Below, piece after piece: positions 32,311 through 41,647 of a stretch of DNA of 64,000 nucleotides. Source of the DNA: Streptomyces kanamyceticus (lineage in GTDB: Bacteria > Actinomycetota > Actinomycetes > Streptomycetales > Streptomycetaceae); the NCBI RefSeq assembly GCF_008704495.1, contig NZ_CP023699.1, positions 3,100,001 to 3,164,000 of the forward strand, given 5' to 3'. Under the pieces are notes generated by a model. That model was not told where the DNA came from and made no database searches. It saw only the letters and a program-made list of their open reading frames with translations. The translations under genes and the position numbers were made by a program. Each line of letters begins with the position of its first letter. The first letter of the stretch is position 1.

Positions 32311-32520
32311 CCGCACCCCCCGCAGTCCCGCAGCCCCGCGCCCCCGCAGTCCCGCAGCCCCGCACCCCCGCACCCCCGCACCCCCGCACCCCCGCACCCC
32401 CACAGCCCCGCAGCCCCGCAGCCCCGCAGCCCCGCAGCCCACGGCGTAACCGCGGCCCCACAGCCCAGCCGCAGTCCCACACCCCTCGCTCCACGCCCCA
32501 CGCCCCACGCCCCAGCCACG
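32311..32520. repeat. C-rich degenerate repeat tract (CCCGCAGC/CCCGCACC units)
   Basis: About 200 nt made of 7-9-bp units CCCGCAC, CCCGCAGC, CCCACAG and CCACGCCC with an almost G-poor top strand inside runs of C. No coding frame in it is conserved-looking on either strand. It separates merR from the beta-lactamase gene. The C-rich strand may form i-motif or slipped structures. Confidence 0.8.
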
Positions 32521-32544
32521 ATCCCGCCCGGTACCGTCGGGATC

Positions 32545-33447
32545 ATGAAATTAACCTCCTCCCGCAGGACACTCCTCGGCGCCGCGGCCGCGGCCCCCGC
32601 ACTCCTCTCGCTGTCCGGCACCGGCGCGGGCACCGCGCACGCGGCGGCCGCCCCCGACGACGTCCGGCGGCGGCTGCGCGAGCTGGAGAAGGGCTACCCC
32701 GGCCGGATCGGCGTGCACGCGCTGCACACCGGCACCGGAGCCACCGTCGCCTACCGCGCGGACGAACGCTTCGCCATCGCCTCGACGTTCAAGGTCCTGG
32801 CCGCCGCGGCGATCCTGCGCCGGGCGCGCGAGCGGGAGCCCGGCCTGCTCGACGTACTGATCAGGTACGGCCGTGACGACCTCGTCGAGTACTCGCCGCG
32901 CACCGAGATGCACCTCGAAACCGGCATGACGGTGCGGGAGTTGTGCGACGCGACGCTCACCTACAGCGACAACTCCGCCGCCAATCTGCTGATGCGCCGC
33001 ATCGGCGGCCCCACCGGCATCACCGAGTTCGCGCGCTCGATCGGCGACTCCCGCACCCGTCTGGACCGCTGGGAGACCGACCTCAACACCAACATCCCGG
33101 GCGACCGCCGCGATACGACGACGCCCGCGGCGATGACGGAGAACCTGCGCAGGCTCGTCCTCGGCGACGCCCTCCACCCGCTCGACCGCGATCAGCTGAT
33201 CCGGTGGCTCCTGGAGAACACCACCGGCGACAAGCGGATCCGCGCCGGGCTCCCCGAGGGCTGGCGGGTCGGCGACAAGACGGGATCCCCCGCCTACGGA
33301 GGGGTCAACGACGTCGCCGTGGCGTGGCCGCCCAAGCGGGCACCGCTGGTCGTCTCCGTGTACACGACCCGCCTGGACCCGGACACCCCGGGCGAGGACC
33401 GGATCGCCGAGGACATCACCCGGATCGTCGTCGACGCGCTGGGCTGA
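32545..33447 (+). CDS. Class A beta-lactamase
   Basis: 300 residues with Tat signal SSRRTLLGAAAAAPALLSLS. All class A motifs are present: STFK (active-site Ser, near residue 78), SDN in TYSDNSAANLL, the omega-loop E-x-x-L-N in RWETDLNTN, and KTG in VGDKTGSPAYG. It acts outside the membrane by hydrolysing the beta-lactam ring. The length and Tat export match Streptomyces enzymes. No blaI/blaR pair is adjacent, so it may be constitutive. The ribosome binding site is weak (TCGGGATC). Confidence 0.95.
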   Translation: MKLTSSRRTLLGAAAAAPALLSLSGTGAGTAHAAAAPDDVRRRLRELEKGYPGRIGVHALHTGTGATVAYRADERFAIASTFKVLAAAAILRRAREREPGLLDVLIRYGRDDLVEYSPRTEMHLETGMTVRELCDATLTYSDNSAANLLMRRIGGPTGITEFARSIGDSRTRLDRWETDLNTNIPGDRRDTTTPAAMTENLRRLVLGDALHPLDRDQLIRWLLENTTGDKRIRAGLPEGWRVGDKTGSPAYGGVNDVAVAWPPKRAPLVVSVYTTRLDPDTPGEDRIAEDITRIVVDALG

Positions 33448-33534
33448 CCCCGGACACGACACCGCCTCCGACCGGGGTGGGGCCCAGATCGGAGGCGGGG
33501 TTCAGGGGCGGGCCCAGCGGGCCCGGGAGGGGCG

Positions 33535-35166
33535 TCAGCCCATGTGCGGGTAGCCGTACTCGGTCGGCGGGACCAGCGTCTCCTTGATGGCGCGGGTCAG
33601 CGTCCACCGCTGCAGGTTCTGCGGGGCACCGGCCTTGTCGTTGGTGCCGGAGGCGCGGCCGCCGCCGAAGGGCTGCTGGCCGACGACGGCGCCGGTCGAC
33701 TTGTCGTTGATGTAGAAGTTGCCCGCGGCGTAGCGGAGCTTCTCCATCGTGTACGCGGCGGCGGCGCGGTCACCGGAGATGACCGAGCCGGTGAGCGCGT
33801 AGTCCGACGCCGACTCCATCTGGGTCAGCATCTCGTCGTACTTGTCGTCCTCGTAGACGTGCACGGCGAGGATGGGGCCGAAGTACTCGGTCTTGAAGAC
33901 CTCGTTCTCCGGGTCGGCGCACTCGACGACGGTCGGGCGCACGAAGTAGCCCACCGAGTCGTCGTAGGTGCCGCCCGCGACGATCGTGCAGGAGTCGTCG
34001 GCCTTGGCGCGGTCGATGGCCGCCTTGTTCTTGGCGAACGCGCGCTCGTCGATGACGGCGCCGATGAAGTTCGACAGGTCGGTGACGTCACCCATGGTGA
34101 TGCCGTCGACCTCGGCGGCGAACTCCTCCTTGAAGCCGGAGTTCCAGATGGAGGCGGGAACGTACGCACGCGACGAGGCGCTGCACTTCTGGCCCTGGAA
34201 CTCGAAGGAGCCGCGGGTCAGCGCGGTCTTCAGGATCGCGCGGTCCGCGGACGGGTGCGCGACGACGAAGTCCTTGCCGCCGGTCTCGCCGACCAGACGC
34301 GGGTACGTGCGGTAGTTGGCGATGTTCTCGCCGACCGTCTTCCACAGGTGCTGGAAGGTCGGGGTCGAACCGGTGAAGTGGATGCCCGCCAGGTCGCGGT
34401 GGGTCAGGGCGACCTCGGAGACCGCGATGCCGTCGCCGGTGACCAGGTTGATGACGCCCTTGGGCAGCCCGGCCTCCTCCAGGAGCTGCATGAGCAGCAC
34501 GGCGGCGTGGGTCTGCGTCGGGGACGGCTTCCACACGACCACGTTGCCCATCAGGGCCGGGGCGGTGGGCAGGTTGCCCGCGATGGCGGTGAAGTTGAAC
34601 GGCGTGATCGCGTAGACGAAGCCCTCGAGCGGGCGGTGGTCCAGGCGGTTCCAGACGCCGGTGGAGTTCGCCGGGGGCTGCTCGGCGAGCAGGTCACGGG
34701 CGTACTTCACGTTGAAGCGCCAGAAGTCGACGAGCTCGCACGGGGTGTCGATCTCGGCCTGCTGGGCGGTCTTGGACTGGCCGAGCATCGTGGAGGCGGC
34801 CAGCGTCTCGCGCCAGGTGGTGGAGAGCAGCTCGGCGGCGCGCAGGATGATCGCGGCGCGGTCGTCGAAGGACATCGCGCGCCAGGCCGGGGCGGCGGCG
34901 AGCGCGGCGTCGACGGCGTCCTGGGCGTCCTGCTGGGTGGCGCCGCGGCCGGTGCCGATGACGGCCTTGTGGTTGTGCGGCTGCACGACCTGGAAGGGCT
35001 CGCCGCCACCGAGGCGCTTGACGCCACCGATGGTCATGGGCAGCTCGATCGGGTTCTCGGCGAGCTCCTTGAGCTTGCTCTCGAGACGGGCACGCTCCGG
35101 GGAACCGGGGGCGTAGCCGTGGACCGGCTCGTTGACCGGGGCGGGGACCTGGGTCACAGCGTCCAT
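33535..35166 (-). CDS. pruA: L-glutamate gamma-semialdehyde (P5C) dehydrogenase
   Basis: 543-residue aldehyde dehydrogenase for the second step of proline breakdown, forming glutamate with NAD. VVWKPSPTQTHAAVLLMQLLEEAGLPKGVINLVTGDG is the cofactor region, LVGETGGKDFVVAHPSAD carries the general-base Glu, FEFQGQKCSASSRAYVPASIW the catalytic Cys, and FGPILAVHVYEDDKYDEML the C-terminal core. QQPFGGGRASGTNDKAGAPQNLQRWTLTRAIKE is typical of the P5CDH group 1. It is 60 nt downstream of proline dehydrogenase, on one mRNA. Monofunctional, unlike the fused PutA of proteobacteria. Confidence 0.95.
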   Translation of the reverse strand: MDAVTQVPAPVNEPVHGYAPGSPERARLESKLKELAENPIELPMTIGGVKRLGGGEPFQVVQPHNHKAVIGTGRGATQQDAQDAVDAALAAAPAWRAMSFDDRAAIILRAAELLSTTWRETLAASTMLGQSKTAQQAEIDTPCELVDFWRFNVKYARDLLAEQPPANSTGVWNRLDHRPLEGFVYAITPFNFTAIAGNLPTAPALMGNVVVWKPSPTQTHAAVLLMQLLEEAGLPKGVINLVTGDGIAVSEVALTHRDLAGIHFTGSTPTFQHLWKTVGENIANYRTYPRLVGETGGKDFVVAHPSADRAILKTALTRGSFEFQGQKCSASSRAYVPASIWNSGFKEEFAAEVDGITMGDVTDLSNFIGAVIDERAFAKNKAAIDRAKADDSCTIVAGGTYDDSVGYFVRPTVVECADPENEVFKTEYFGPILAVHVYEDDKYDEMLTQMESASDYALTGSVISGDRAAAAYTMEKLRYAAGNFYINDKSTGAVVGQQPFGGGRASGTNDKAGAPQNLQRWTLTRAIKETLVPPTEYGYPHMG

Positions 35167-35226
35167 GAGTTCCTGAGCTCCTTTGTGCGGGGGCTTTGTA
35201 CGGGTCGGGCGGCTGTCGGGGGCGGC

Positions 35227-36153
35227 TCAGCCCTTGGTGAGGATGGAGCGGGCGAAGAAGAGCAGGTTGGCCGGCTTCTCCGCGAGACGGCGCATGAAGT
35301 AGCCGTACCAGTCGGTGCCGTAGGCGGTGTAGACGCGCATGCGGTGCCCCTCGGCGGCGAGCCGCAGGTGCTCGTCGCTGCGGATGCCGTACAGCATCTG
35401 GAATTCGTACTCGTCCAGCTTGCGCCCCGCGCGCCGCGCGAGCTCCTGCGCGATGGAGATCAGGCGCGGGTCGTGGGACCCGATCATCGGGTACCCCTCG
35501 CCCTCCATGAGGGTGCGCAGGATCCGGACGTACGCCTTGTCGATCTCGGGCTTCTCCTGGAAGGCGACCTCGGCGGGCTCCTTGTAGGCGCCCTTCACGA
35601 TGCGGACGCGGCTGCCGTTCTCGGCCAGGCGCCTGGCGTCGTCCTCGGTGCGGAAGAGGTAGGCCTGGATGACGCAGCCGGTCTGCGGGAAGTCCTTCCG
35701 CAGCTCCTCGTGGATGGCGAACATCGAGTCGAGGGTGGTGTGGTCCTCGGCGTCCAGGGTGACCGTGGTGCCGATGGCGGCGGCGGCCTCGACGACCGGG
35801 CGGACATTGGCGAGGGCCAGCTCGTGGCCGTCCTCAAGCGCCTGTCCGAACATCGACAGCTTCACGGACATCTCGGCCTTGGTGCCGAGGCCGAGGTCCT
35901 TCAGGCGCTCGATGAGCTCCAGGTAGGCGTCGCGGGCGGCGTGGGACTGCTCGACCGTGGTGATGTCCTCGCCGACGACGTCGAGGGTGACCTCGAGGCC
36001 CTTGTCGGCGGCGTCCACGATGATCGGCACGACCTGGTCGACGCCCTCACCGGCGATGAACCGGTCGACGACCTGCTTGGTGCCCGGGGCCGCCGAAACG
36101 AAACGGCGCATCTTGTCGCTGCGCGACGCGGCGAGGATCACGGGACCCAGCAC
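35227..36153 (-). CDS. Proline dehydrogenase
   Basis: 308-residue FAD TIM barrel that oxidises proline to P5C. Visible: VTLDVVGEDITT, MSVKLSMFGQALEDG, TVTLDAEDHTTLDSMF, GCVIQAYLFRTEDDAR, VRIVKGAYKEPAEVAFQ (FAD/substrate Lys), MIGSHDPRLI and the C-terminal YGTDWYGYFMRRLAEKPANL with the paired Arg that binds the proline carboxylate. First gene of the catabolic pair, divergent from the PucR regulator with a 201-nt promoter region carrying two palindromes. Confidence 0.95.
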   Translation of the reverse strand: MLGPVILAASRSDKMRRFVSAAPGTKQVVDRFIAGEGVDQVVPIIVDAADKGLEVTLDVVGEDITTVEQSHAARDAYLELIERLKDLGLGTKAEMSVKLSMFGQALEDGHELALANVRPVVEAAAAIGTTVTLDAEDHTTLDSMFAIHEELRKDFPQTGCVIQAYLFRTEDDARRLAENGSRVRIVKGAYKEPAEVAFQEKPEIDKAYVRILRTLMEGEGYPMIGSHDPRLISIAQELARRAGRKLDEYEFQMLYGIRSDEHLRLAAEGHRMRVYTAYGTDWYGYFMRRLAEKPANLLFFARSILTKG

Positions 36154-36277
36154 GGGGCACCTCCACGGGTGTACGAAAGCGGGTGCCTTACCGGCATAGC
36201 CCTACAAAAGGGGAATGCGGCGGTACGGCACGGAGAACCACCGTGAAATTTAAGGATCCCTCCGATCCTGGGCCATC

Positions 36278-36323
36278 GACAGCTGTCACGCATCCGTGCC
36301 CTGGATCTCAGACATCTGTCTGA
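36278..36323. promoter_or_regulatory. Two palindromes in the proline dehydrogenase/pucR promoter region
   Basis: GACAGCTGTC (36278-36287) and TCAGACA-TC-TGTCTGA (36308-36323) are both dyads with a GACA/TGTC core, 30 bp apart (centre to centre 33 bp, about three helical turns). They are good candidates for the PucR-type proline-responsive activator encoded next door. Confidence 0.6.
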
Positions 36324-36354
36324 AGGATCCGGCGGGCTGCGTGAGAATGGTGGG

Positions 36355-37521
36355 GTGAAAGGTGACTACCAAGAACTGGTCGACGAGATCTCGGCGCTGC
36401 TCGGCGCCCCGGCGACCCTGGAGAACCGCGATTTCGAGCTGATCGCCTTCGGCGCGCACGACGGCGGGGCCGACGGCGACAGCGGCTTTGACGCGACCGT
36501 CCTCGACCCGGTGCGGACCCGCTCGATCCTGACCCGCCGCTCCACGGCCGAGGTCCGCGCCTGGTTCGAGGGCTTCGGCATCACCCGGGCCACGGGCCCG
36601 GTCCGGATCCCGCCCACCCCGGAGGCCGGGGTCTACCGCGGCAGGATCTGCCTTCCCGTACGCCACAGGGGTTTCACCCTGGGGTACGTGTGGCTGCTCG
36701 ACGACGATCCCGGCCCCAGTGAGCAGCAGCTGACCGCCGCCCTGGAGGTGGCCACCCGGATCGGCGCGCTGCTCGCCGACGAGGCGCAGGCGGGCGCGGA
36801 CCTGACCCGGGAGTTCCGCGCGGTCCTCACGGCCGAGCGCGGCTGGCAGCGGGACATGGCGGTGGCCGCCCTGCGCACCGCGCTCGGCGCCCGCGGCGAG
36901 GGCCTGCACGCGGTGGTGTGCGTGGCTCCGTCGCGCTCGGCCGACCCGGACGACGCCCCCGCGGCGCGCGCGGTGCCGGGCGCGGCCGCGGTGTGCGCGG
37001 TGCCGTGGGGCGCCACCGCGCAGTCCCTGGCGGCCCTGGTGCGGCTGCGGACCGCGGACTCGCTGGCACCCGCGCACACGGCGGCCGCCCGCCTGCTCGA
37101 CGCGGCGCCGGGCGCCACGGCGGGGATCGCCGGGGCCAGGCACGGCCTGGACGACCTGGGGGCCGCCTGGTGGGAGGCGGCGGGCGCGGCACGCGCCGCG
37201 CTCGCCGAGCGGCGCTTCGGCCCGGTGGCGCAGTGGTCGGACGTGGGCCCCTTCCGGCTCCTGACGGCGCTGCCCCCGGAGGCCGCGCACGACCCGGTGG
37301 GCACCCAGCTCCTGAGCCCCGCCCACCGCGAACTGGCGCGCACCGCCGAGGTGTTCCTCGACTGCGCGGGCCAGGCGGGCCGCACGGCGGCCGAGCTGGG
37401 CATCCACCGCCAGACGCTCTACTACCGGCTCTCGCGCGTGGAACAGCTCACCGGTCTCGACCTGGACGACGGCGAGGACCGGCTGCTGCTGCACATGGTG
37501 CTGAAGTCGTCACGACTGTAA
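36355..37521 (+). CDS. PucR family transcriptional regulator, probable proline-catabolism activator
   Basis: 388 residues. N-terminal sensing region ([35 protein letters not shown]) and a GAF-like middle, then the PucR C-terminal helix-turn-helix [53 protein letters not shown] (about residues 330-385). Starts at GTG 36355, divergent from proline dehydrogenase. PucR proteins next to proline genes (for example PutR) activate them in response to proline; that role is inferred here from position and the shared promoter. Confidence 0.88.
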   Translation: MKGDYQELVDEISALLGAPATLENRDFELIAFGAHDGGADGDSGFDATVLDPVRTRSILTRRSTAEVRAWFEGFGITRATGPVRIPPTPEAGVYRGRICLPVRHRGFTLGYVWLLDDDPGPSEQQLTAALEVATRIGALLADEAQAGADLTREFRAVLTAERGWQRDMAVAALRTALGARGEGLHAVVCVAPSRSADPDDAPAARAVPGAAAVCAVPWGATAQSLAALVRLRTADSLAPAHTAAARLLDAAPGATAGIAGARHGLDDLGAAWWEAAGAARAALAERRFGPVAQWSDVGPFRLLTALPPEAAHDPVGTQLLSPAHRELARTAEVFLDCAGQAGRTAAELGIHRQTLYYRLSRVEQLTGLDLDDGEDRLLLHMVLKSSRL

Positions 37522-37623
37522 GGACCGCGCAACGAACGATTACAGCCATGATCGTGGGGCGGTACGGTTCTCCGCGTCCGAACATCCGTCCCCCACACGC
37601 ATAAACGGGAGAACGAACACCCC

Positions 37624-37974
37624 ATGAAGTTCAGACTGATGGCCCCCGCGGTCGCCTTCTCCGCCCTCGCGCTCGTCGGCACCACCGTCGCCACGAGCGG
37701 GACCGCCGTCGCCGCGTCCAAGCCCGACTGCTCCCGGCAGATCGTCAACGTCCCCGCCAAGGAGACGGTCAAGGTGCGCGCCAGCAAGAAGCTGGGGGCC
37801 ACTGCCTACAGCCAGTGGAACAAGGGCAAGAAGGGCAGTCTCTGCAACGACGGCCACTTCTACAAGGGCCAGAAGTACAAGCTGTGCGGCAAGACCAGCA
37901 CCCAGTGGCTGTACGGCAGCCAGTTCGGCGCCAAGCGCGGCTGGATCCCCGCCGCCTGCATCAAGTGGTCATAA
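37624..37974 (+). CDS. Small secreted SH3-like protein
   Basis: 116 residues: signal peptide MKFRLMAPAVAFSALALVGT with cleavage after AVAAS, then an 85-residue domain beginning DCSRQIVNVPAKETVKVRAS and ending RGWIPAACIKWS, with four Cys likely forming two disulfides. The VRAS-KKL...WLYG...GWIPAACI pattern is that of bacterial SH3 domains that bind peptidoglycan or other polymers. AACGGGAGAACG lies upstream of the ATG. It overlaps the 3' end of dnaE by 14 nt in convergent orientation. Confidence 0.82.
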   Translation: MKFRLMAPAVAFSALALVGTTVATSGTAVAASKPDCSRQIVNVPAKETVKVRASKKLGATAYSQWNKGKKGSLCNDGHFYKGQKYKLCGKTSTQWLYGSQFGAKRGWIPAACIKWS

Positions 37975-40900
37975 CCACCGCGGCCTTGAGGTCGGCCCAG
38001 AACGCGGGCCGCACCTCCACGTGGTACCCGAGGCGGTAGACGGTCGTCTTCGCCCGGCCGCGCACCCGGAGCCGCACCTCGGTCGGCCCCGGGTGCGCGT
38101 GCAGGACCTCTTTCAGCCGCCGGACCGCGTCCGCCGTCACCTGCGCCTCGCGCAGATCGAGGTGGACGGGCGCGTCCTCCCCCACTCGGCTCAGATCGGG
38201 GACGCGCATCTCCATGGCGACGAGCCGCGGCACGTCCTCGCGCTTGTCCAGGCGTCCCTTGACGAACACCACGGCGTCCTCGACGAGTTGAGTGGCGATC
38301 AGTTGGTACGTCGCGGGGAAGAACATGCAGTCGACGGAGCCCGCGAGGTCCTCCACGGTCGCGATGGCCCAGGCGTTGCCCTGCTTGGTCATCTTGCGCT
38401 GGAGGCCCGAGACGATGCCGCCGATGGTGAGTACGGCGCCGTCGGAGAAGTCACCGCCGGTCAGCTGCCCGATGCCCGCGTCGGCCTTGTCGGACAGGAC
38501 GTGCTCCAGGCCGAAGAGCGGGTGGTCGGAGACGTACAGACCGAGCATCTCCCGCTCCTGGGCGAGCAGATACGTCTTCTCCCACTCGTCCTCGGAGAAC
38601 TCCACGTCGAGCCCGAAGCCCGGCTCACCACCGTCTCCCGCACCGCCGTCCCCGAAGAGGTCGAACTGACCTTCCGCCTCCTTCCGCTTGACCGCGACCA
38701 CGTTGTCGATCATCGGCTCGTACTGCGCGGAAAGGCCCTTGCGGGTGTGCCCCATGGTGTCGAACGCGCCCGCCTTGATCAGCGACTCCGTAGTGCGCTT
38801 GTTGCACGCGGCGGCCTCCACCTTGTCGAGGTAGTCGGGAAAGGAGGTGAACCGCCCCTTCGCCTTCCGCGACCGGATGACGGCGTCCACGACGTTCGTC
38901 CCGACGTTACGGACGGCCTCCAGACCGAAGAGGATCACGTCGTCGCCCTGCGCGGCGAAATGGTGCACCGACTCGTTCACGTCCGGCGGCAGCACCTTGA
39001 TGCCCATGCGGCGGCACTCGTTCAGATAGACCGCCGACTTGTCCTTGTCGTCACGCACCGACGTGAGGACGGCCGCCATGTACTCGGCCGGGTGGTTCGC
39101 CTTCAGATAGGCGGTCCAGTACGAGACGAGCGCGTACGCGGCGGCATGCGCCTTGTTGAACGCGTAACCGGCGAAGGGCACCAGGACGTCCCACACGGCC
39201 TGGATCGCCGCGTCGGAGTACCCGCGTTCCCTGCATCCCTCCCGGAAGGGGATGAACTCCTTGTCGAGGACCTCCTTCTTCTTCTTTCCCATGGCCCGCC
39301 GCAGCAGATCGGCCTGCCCCAGGGTGTATCCGGCGAGGACCTGCGCCGCCTTCTGCACCTGCTCCTGATAGACGACGAGGCCGAAGGTGAGCCCGAGCAC
39401 CTCGCGCAGCGGCTCTTCGAGTTCCGCGTGGATGGGGGTGATTTCCTGCTGCCCGTTCTTGCGCAGGGCGTAGTTCGTATGGGAGTTCATGCCCATCGGC
39501 CCCGGCCGGTAGAGCGCGGTGACGGCCGTGATGTCCTCGAACTGGTCGGGTTTCATCAGCCGGAACAGCGACCGCATGGCGTTTCCGTCGAACTGGAAGA
39601 CCCCGAGCGTGTCACCACGCCCGAGCAATTCGTACGTCGTGGTGTCGTCGAGCGGAAGCTCCAACAGCTCCAGTTCCGCACCGGTGTTGGCGCGCACCAT
39701 CTTCACCGCGTCGTCCATGATGGTGAGGTTGCGCAGGCCCAGGAAGTCCATCTTGAGCAGGCCGAGCGACTCGCACTGCGGGTAGTCCCACTGCGTGATG
39801 GTCACGCCGTCGGTGTGCCGCGTCCACAGCGGCGCGTGGTCCACGATCGGCTCGCTGGACATGATCACGCCCGCCGCGTGCACACCCATCTGCCGGACCA
39901 GGCCCTCCACACCCTTCGCGGTGTCGATGACCTTCTTCACGTCCGGCTCGTTCTCGTACATCCCCCGGATCTCCCCCGCCTCGCCGTAGCGGGGATGCGC
40001 GGGATCGGTGATCCCGGCCAATTCGATTCCGGCGCCGCCCACGTCGGCGGGCATCGCCTTGGTGAGCCGGTCGCCCATCGCGTACGGATATCCGAGCACG
40101 CGCGCGGAGTCCTTGATGGCGTTCTTCGCCTTGATCTTTCCGTACGTGCCGATCATGGCGACCTTGTCGGCGCCGTACTTCTCCGTCACGTACCTGATCA
40201 CCTCGACGCGCCTACGCTCGTCGAAGTCGATGTCGACATCGGGCATGGAGACGCGCTCGGGATTCAGGAACCGCTCGAAGATCAGCCCGTGCGTGATCGG
40301 GTCGAGGTCGGTGACCCCCATCGCGTACGACACCAGGGAGCCTGCCGCCGAACCGCGCCCCGGGCCGACCGCGATGCCGTTGTTCTTGGCCCACATGATG
40401 AAGTCGGCGACCACGAGGAAATATCCGGGGAACCCCATCTGGATGATGATGTCCATCTCGTACTCGACCAGCTTCTGATAGCGCTCGTCCCACCCCTGGG
40501 GAAAGCGCCGCCGCATCCCGTTGAAGACCTCTTCCCGGAACCAGGTGACTTCGGTGAAGCCCTCCGGGATCTCGAACTTCGGCATCAGATCGCGCTTCTC
40601 GAACATGCCGGTCGTATCGATCTGCTCGGCCACCAAAAGCGTGTTCCGGCAGCCCTCCTGCCACGCGTCCGACGAATCGATCGCGTACATCTCATCCGTC
40701 GACTTCAGGTAATAACCCGTCCCGTCGAACCGGAAACGGTCCGGGTCGGACAGGTTCTTACCGGTCTGGATGCACAGCAGGGCATCGTGCGCCACGGACT
40801 CGTGCGCGTACGTGTAGTGCGAGTCGTTCGTCACCAGCGGCGGAATGCCGAGCTTCTTGCCCACCCGCAGCAGGTCATCGCGGACCCGGCGCTCGATGTC

Positions 40901-41491
40901 GATGCCGTGATCCATCAACTCCAGGAAGTACCGGTCCTTGCCAAAGATGTCCTGGTACTCGGCGGCCGCCTTCACCGCCTCGTCGAACTGCCCCAGGCGC
41001 AACCGCGTCTGCAACTCACCCGAGGGGCAGCCGGTGGAGGCGATCAGGCCCTCCGACCACTGCGAGATGGTCTCCTTGTCCATGCGCGGCCACTTCTGCA
41101 GCCAGCCCTCGGCGTAGGCGTCCGAGGACAGCTTGAAGAGGTTGTGCAGCCCCGTCTCGTTCGCCGCCCAGATCGTTTTGTGCGTATAGCCACCCGAACC
41201 CGACACGTCGTCGCGCTTCTGGTGCGGCTGGCCCCACTGGATCTTCCGCTTGTTCCGACGCGACTCCGGGGCGACGTACGCCTCGATCCCGATGATCGGC
41301 GTCACCCCCGCCTTCTTCGCCGTATGGAAGAAGTCGTACGCACCGTGCAGGTTTCCGTGGTCCGACATCGCGATATGGGTCATGCCCATCTCATTGGCCG
41401 CGTCGAACATGTCCTTGAGCCGCGCGGCACCGTCGAGCAGCGAGTACTGCGTATGTACGTGCAGATGCGTGAAAGGCGGCTTGTCGGTCAA
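37961..41491 (-). CDS. dnaE: DNA polymerase III alpha subunit, replicative DnaE type
   Basis: 1176 residues. The PHP domain is complete (FTHLHVHTQYSLLDG, MSDHGNLHGAYDF, TNDSHYTYAHES). The polymerase palm has GPGRGSAAGSLVSYAMGVTDLDP and MPDVDIDFDERRRVEVI with the catalytic Asp pair, followed by KAMGKKKKEVLDKEF-type fingers, GYAFNKAHAAAYALVSYWTAYLK and the C-terminal OB fold (GGIVSGLQRKMTKQGNAWAIATVED). The start is TTG 41489-41491, because AGGAG ends 9 nt upstream and the product then opens MTDKPPFTHLHVHTQYSLLDG; reading frames extending further upstream have no such site. Monocistronic, divergent from a LysR gene. In the streptomycetes I know, the main dnaE sits elsewhere, so this could be a second copy. 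Confidence 0.93.
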   Translation of the reverse strand: MTDKPPFTHLHVHTQYSLLDGAARLKDMFDAANEMGMTHIAMSDHGNLHGAYDFFHTAKKAGVTPIIGIEAYVAPESRRNKRKIQWGQPHQKRDDVSGSGGYTHKTIWAANETGLHNLFKLSSDAYAEGWLQKWPRMDKETISQWSEGLIASTGCPSGELQTRLRLGQFDEAVKAAAEYQDIFGKDRYFLELMDHGIDIERRVRDDLLRVGKKLGIPPLVTNDSHYTYAHESVAHDALLCIQTGKNLSDPDRFRFDGTGYYLKSTDEMYAIDSSDAWQEGCRNTLLVAEQIDTTGMFEKRDLMPKFEIPEGFTEVTWFREEVFNGMRRRFPQGWDERYQKLVEYEMDIIIQMGFPGYFLVVADFIMWAKNNGIAVGPGRGSAAGSLVSYAMGVTDLDPITHGLIFERFLNPERVSMPDVDIDFDERRRVEVIRYVTEKYGADKVAMIGTYGKIKAKNAIKDSARVLGYPYAMGDRLTKAMPADVGGAGIELAGITDPAHPRYGEAGEIRGMYENEPDVKKVIDTAKGVEGLVRQMGVHAAGVIMSSEPIVDHAPLWTRHTDGVTITQWDYPQCESLGLLKMDFLGLRNLTIMDDAVKMVRANTGAELELLELPLDDTTTYELLGRGDTLGVFQFDGNAMRSLFRLMKPDQFEDITAVTALYRPGPMGMNSHTNYALRKNGQQEITPIHAELEEPLREVLGLTFGLVVYQEQVQKAAQVLAGYTLGQADLLRRAMGKKKKEVLDKEFIPFREGCRERGYSDAAIQAVWDVLVPFAGYAFNKAHAAAYALVSYWTAYLKANHPAEYMAAVLTSVRDDKDKSAVYLNECRRMGIKVLPPDVNESVHHFAAQGDDVILFGLEAVRNVGTNVVDAVIRSRKAKGRFTSFPDYLDKVEAAACNKRTTESLIKAGAFDTMGHTRKGLSAQYEPMIDNVVAVKRKEAEGQFDLFGDGGAGDGGEPGFGLDVEFSEDEWEKTYLLAQEREMLGLYVSDHPLFGLEHVLSDKADAGIGQLTGGDFSDGAVLTIGGIVSGLQRKMTKQGNAWAIATVEDLAGSVDCMFFPATYQLIATQLVEDAVVFVKGRLDKREDVPRLVAMEMRVPDLSRVGEDAPVHLDLREAQVTADAVRRLKEVLHAHPGPTEVRLRVRGRAKTTVYRLGYHVEVRPAFWADLKAAVVMTT

Positions 41492-41585
41492 GGGATGCCA
41501 CTCCTGATCGCTACAACAGCGCGTTGTCGGAGTGGCCATGAAAGCCCCGTTCGAAAGGGCCGATCAAACAACGAAGGCGCCGCCT

Positions 41586-41604
41586 GAACAACCACTGGTT
41601 GTTC
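41586..41604. promoter_or_regulatory. Perfect 19-bp palindrome between dnaE and lysR
   Basis: GAACAACC-ACT-GGTTGTTC, 44-62 nt before the lysR start and 95-113 nt before the dnaE start. The dyad form and place fit a LysR autoregulatory site. A half site AACAACGAAGG lies at about 41568. Confidence 0.65.
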
Positions 41605-41647
41605 GGGGACCGCTGGTTTTTCCGAGGCTGCTGATAGCGTCCGTGCG

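Noticed and set aside
32311..32520. CRISPR-like repeat array
   Set aside because: Units are 7-9 bp, contiguous and degenerate with no unique spacers and no cas genes.
33544..36246. 900-codon open frame on the plus strand
   Set aside because: Complement of P5C dehydrogenase and proline dehydrogenase; open only because of high GC codon use.
41492..41539. Upstream extension of dnaE
   Set aside because: The extension (CCSDQEWHP) has no homology-like features and the TTG at 41491 has a good AGGAG site and canonical N-terminus.
38021..41587. 1188-codon open frame on the plus strand
   Set aside because: Complement of dnaE; the minus-strand product matches DnaE over its whole length.
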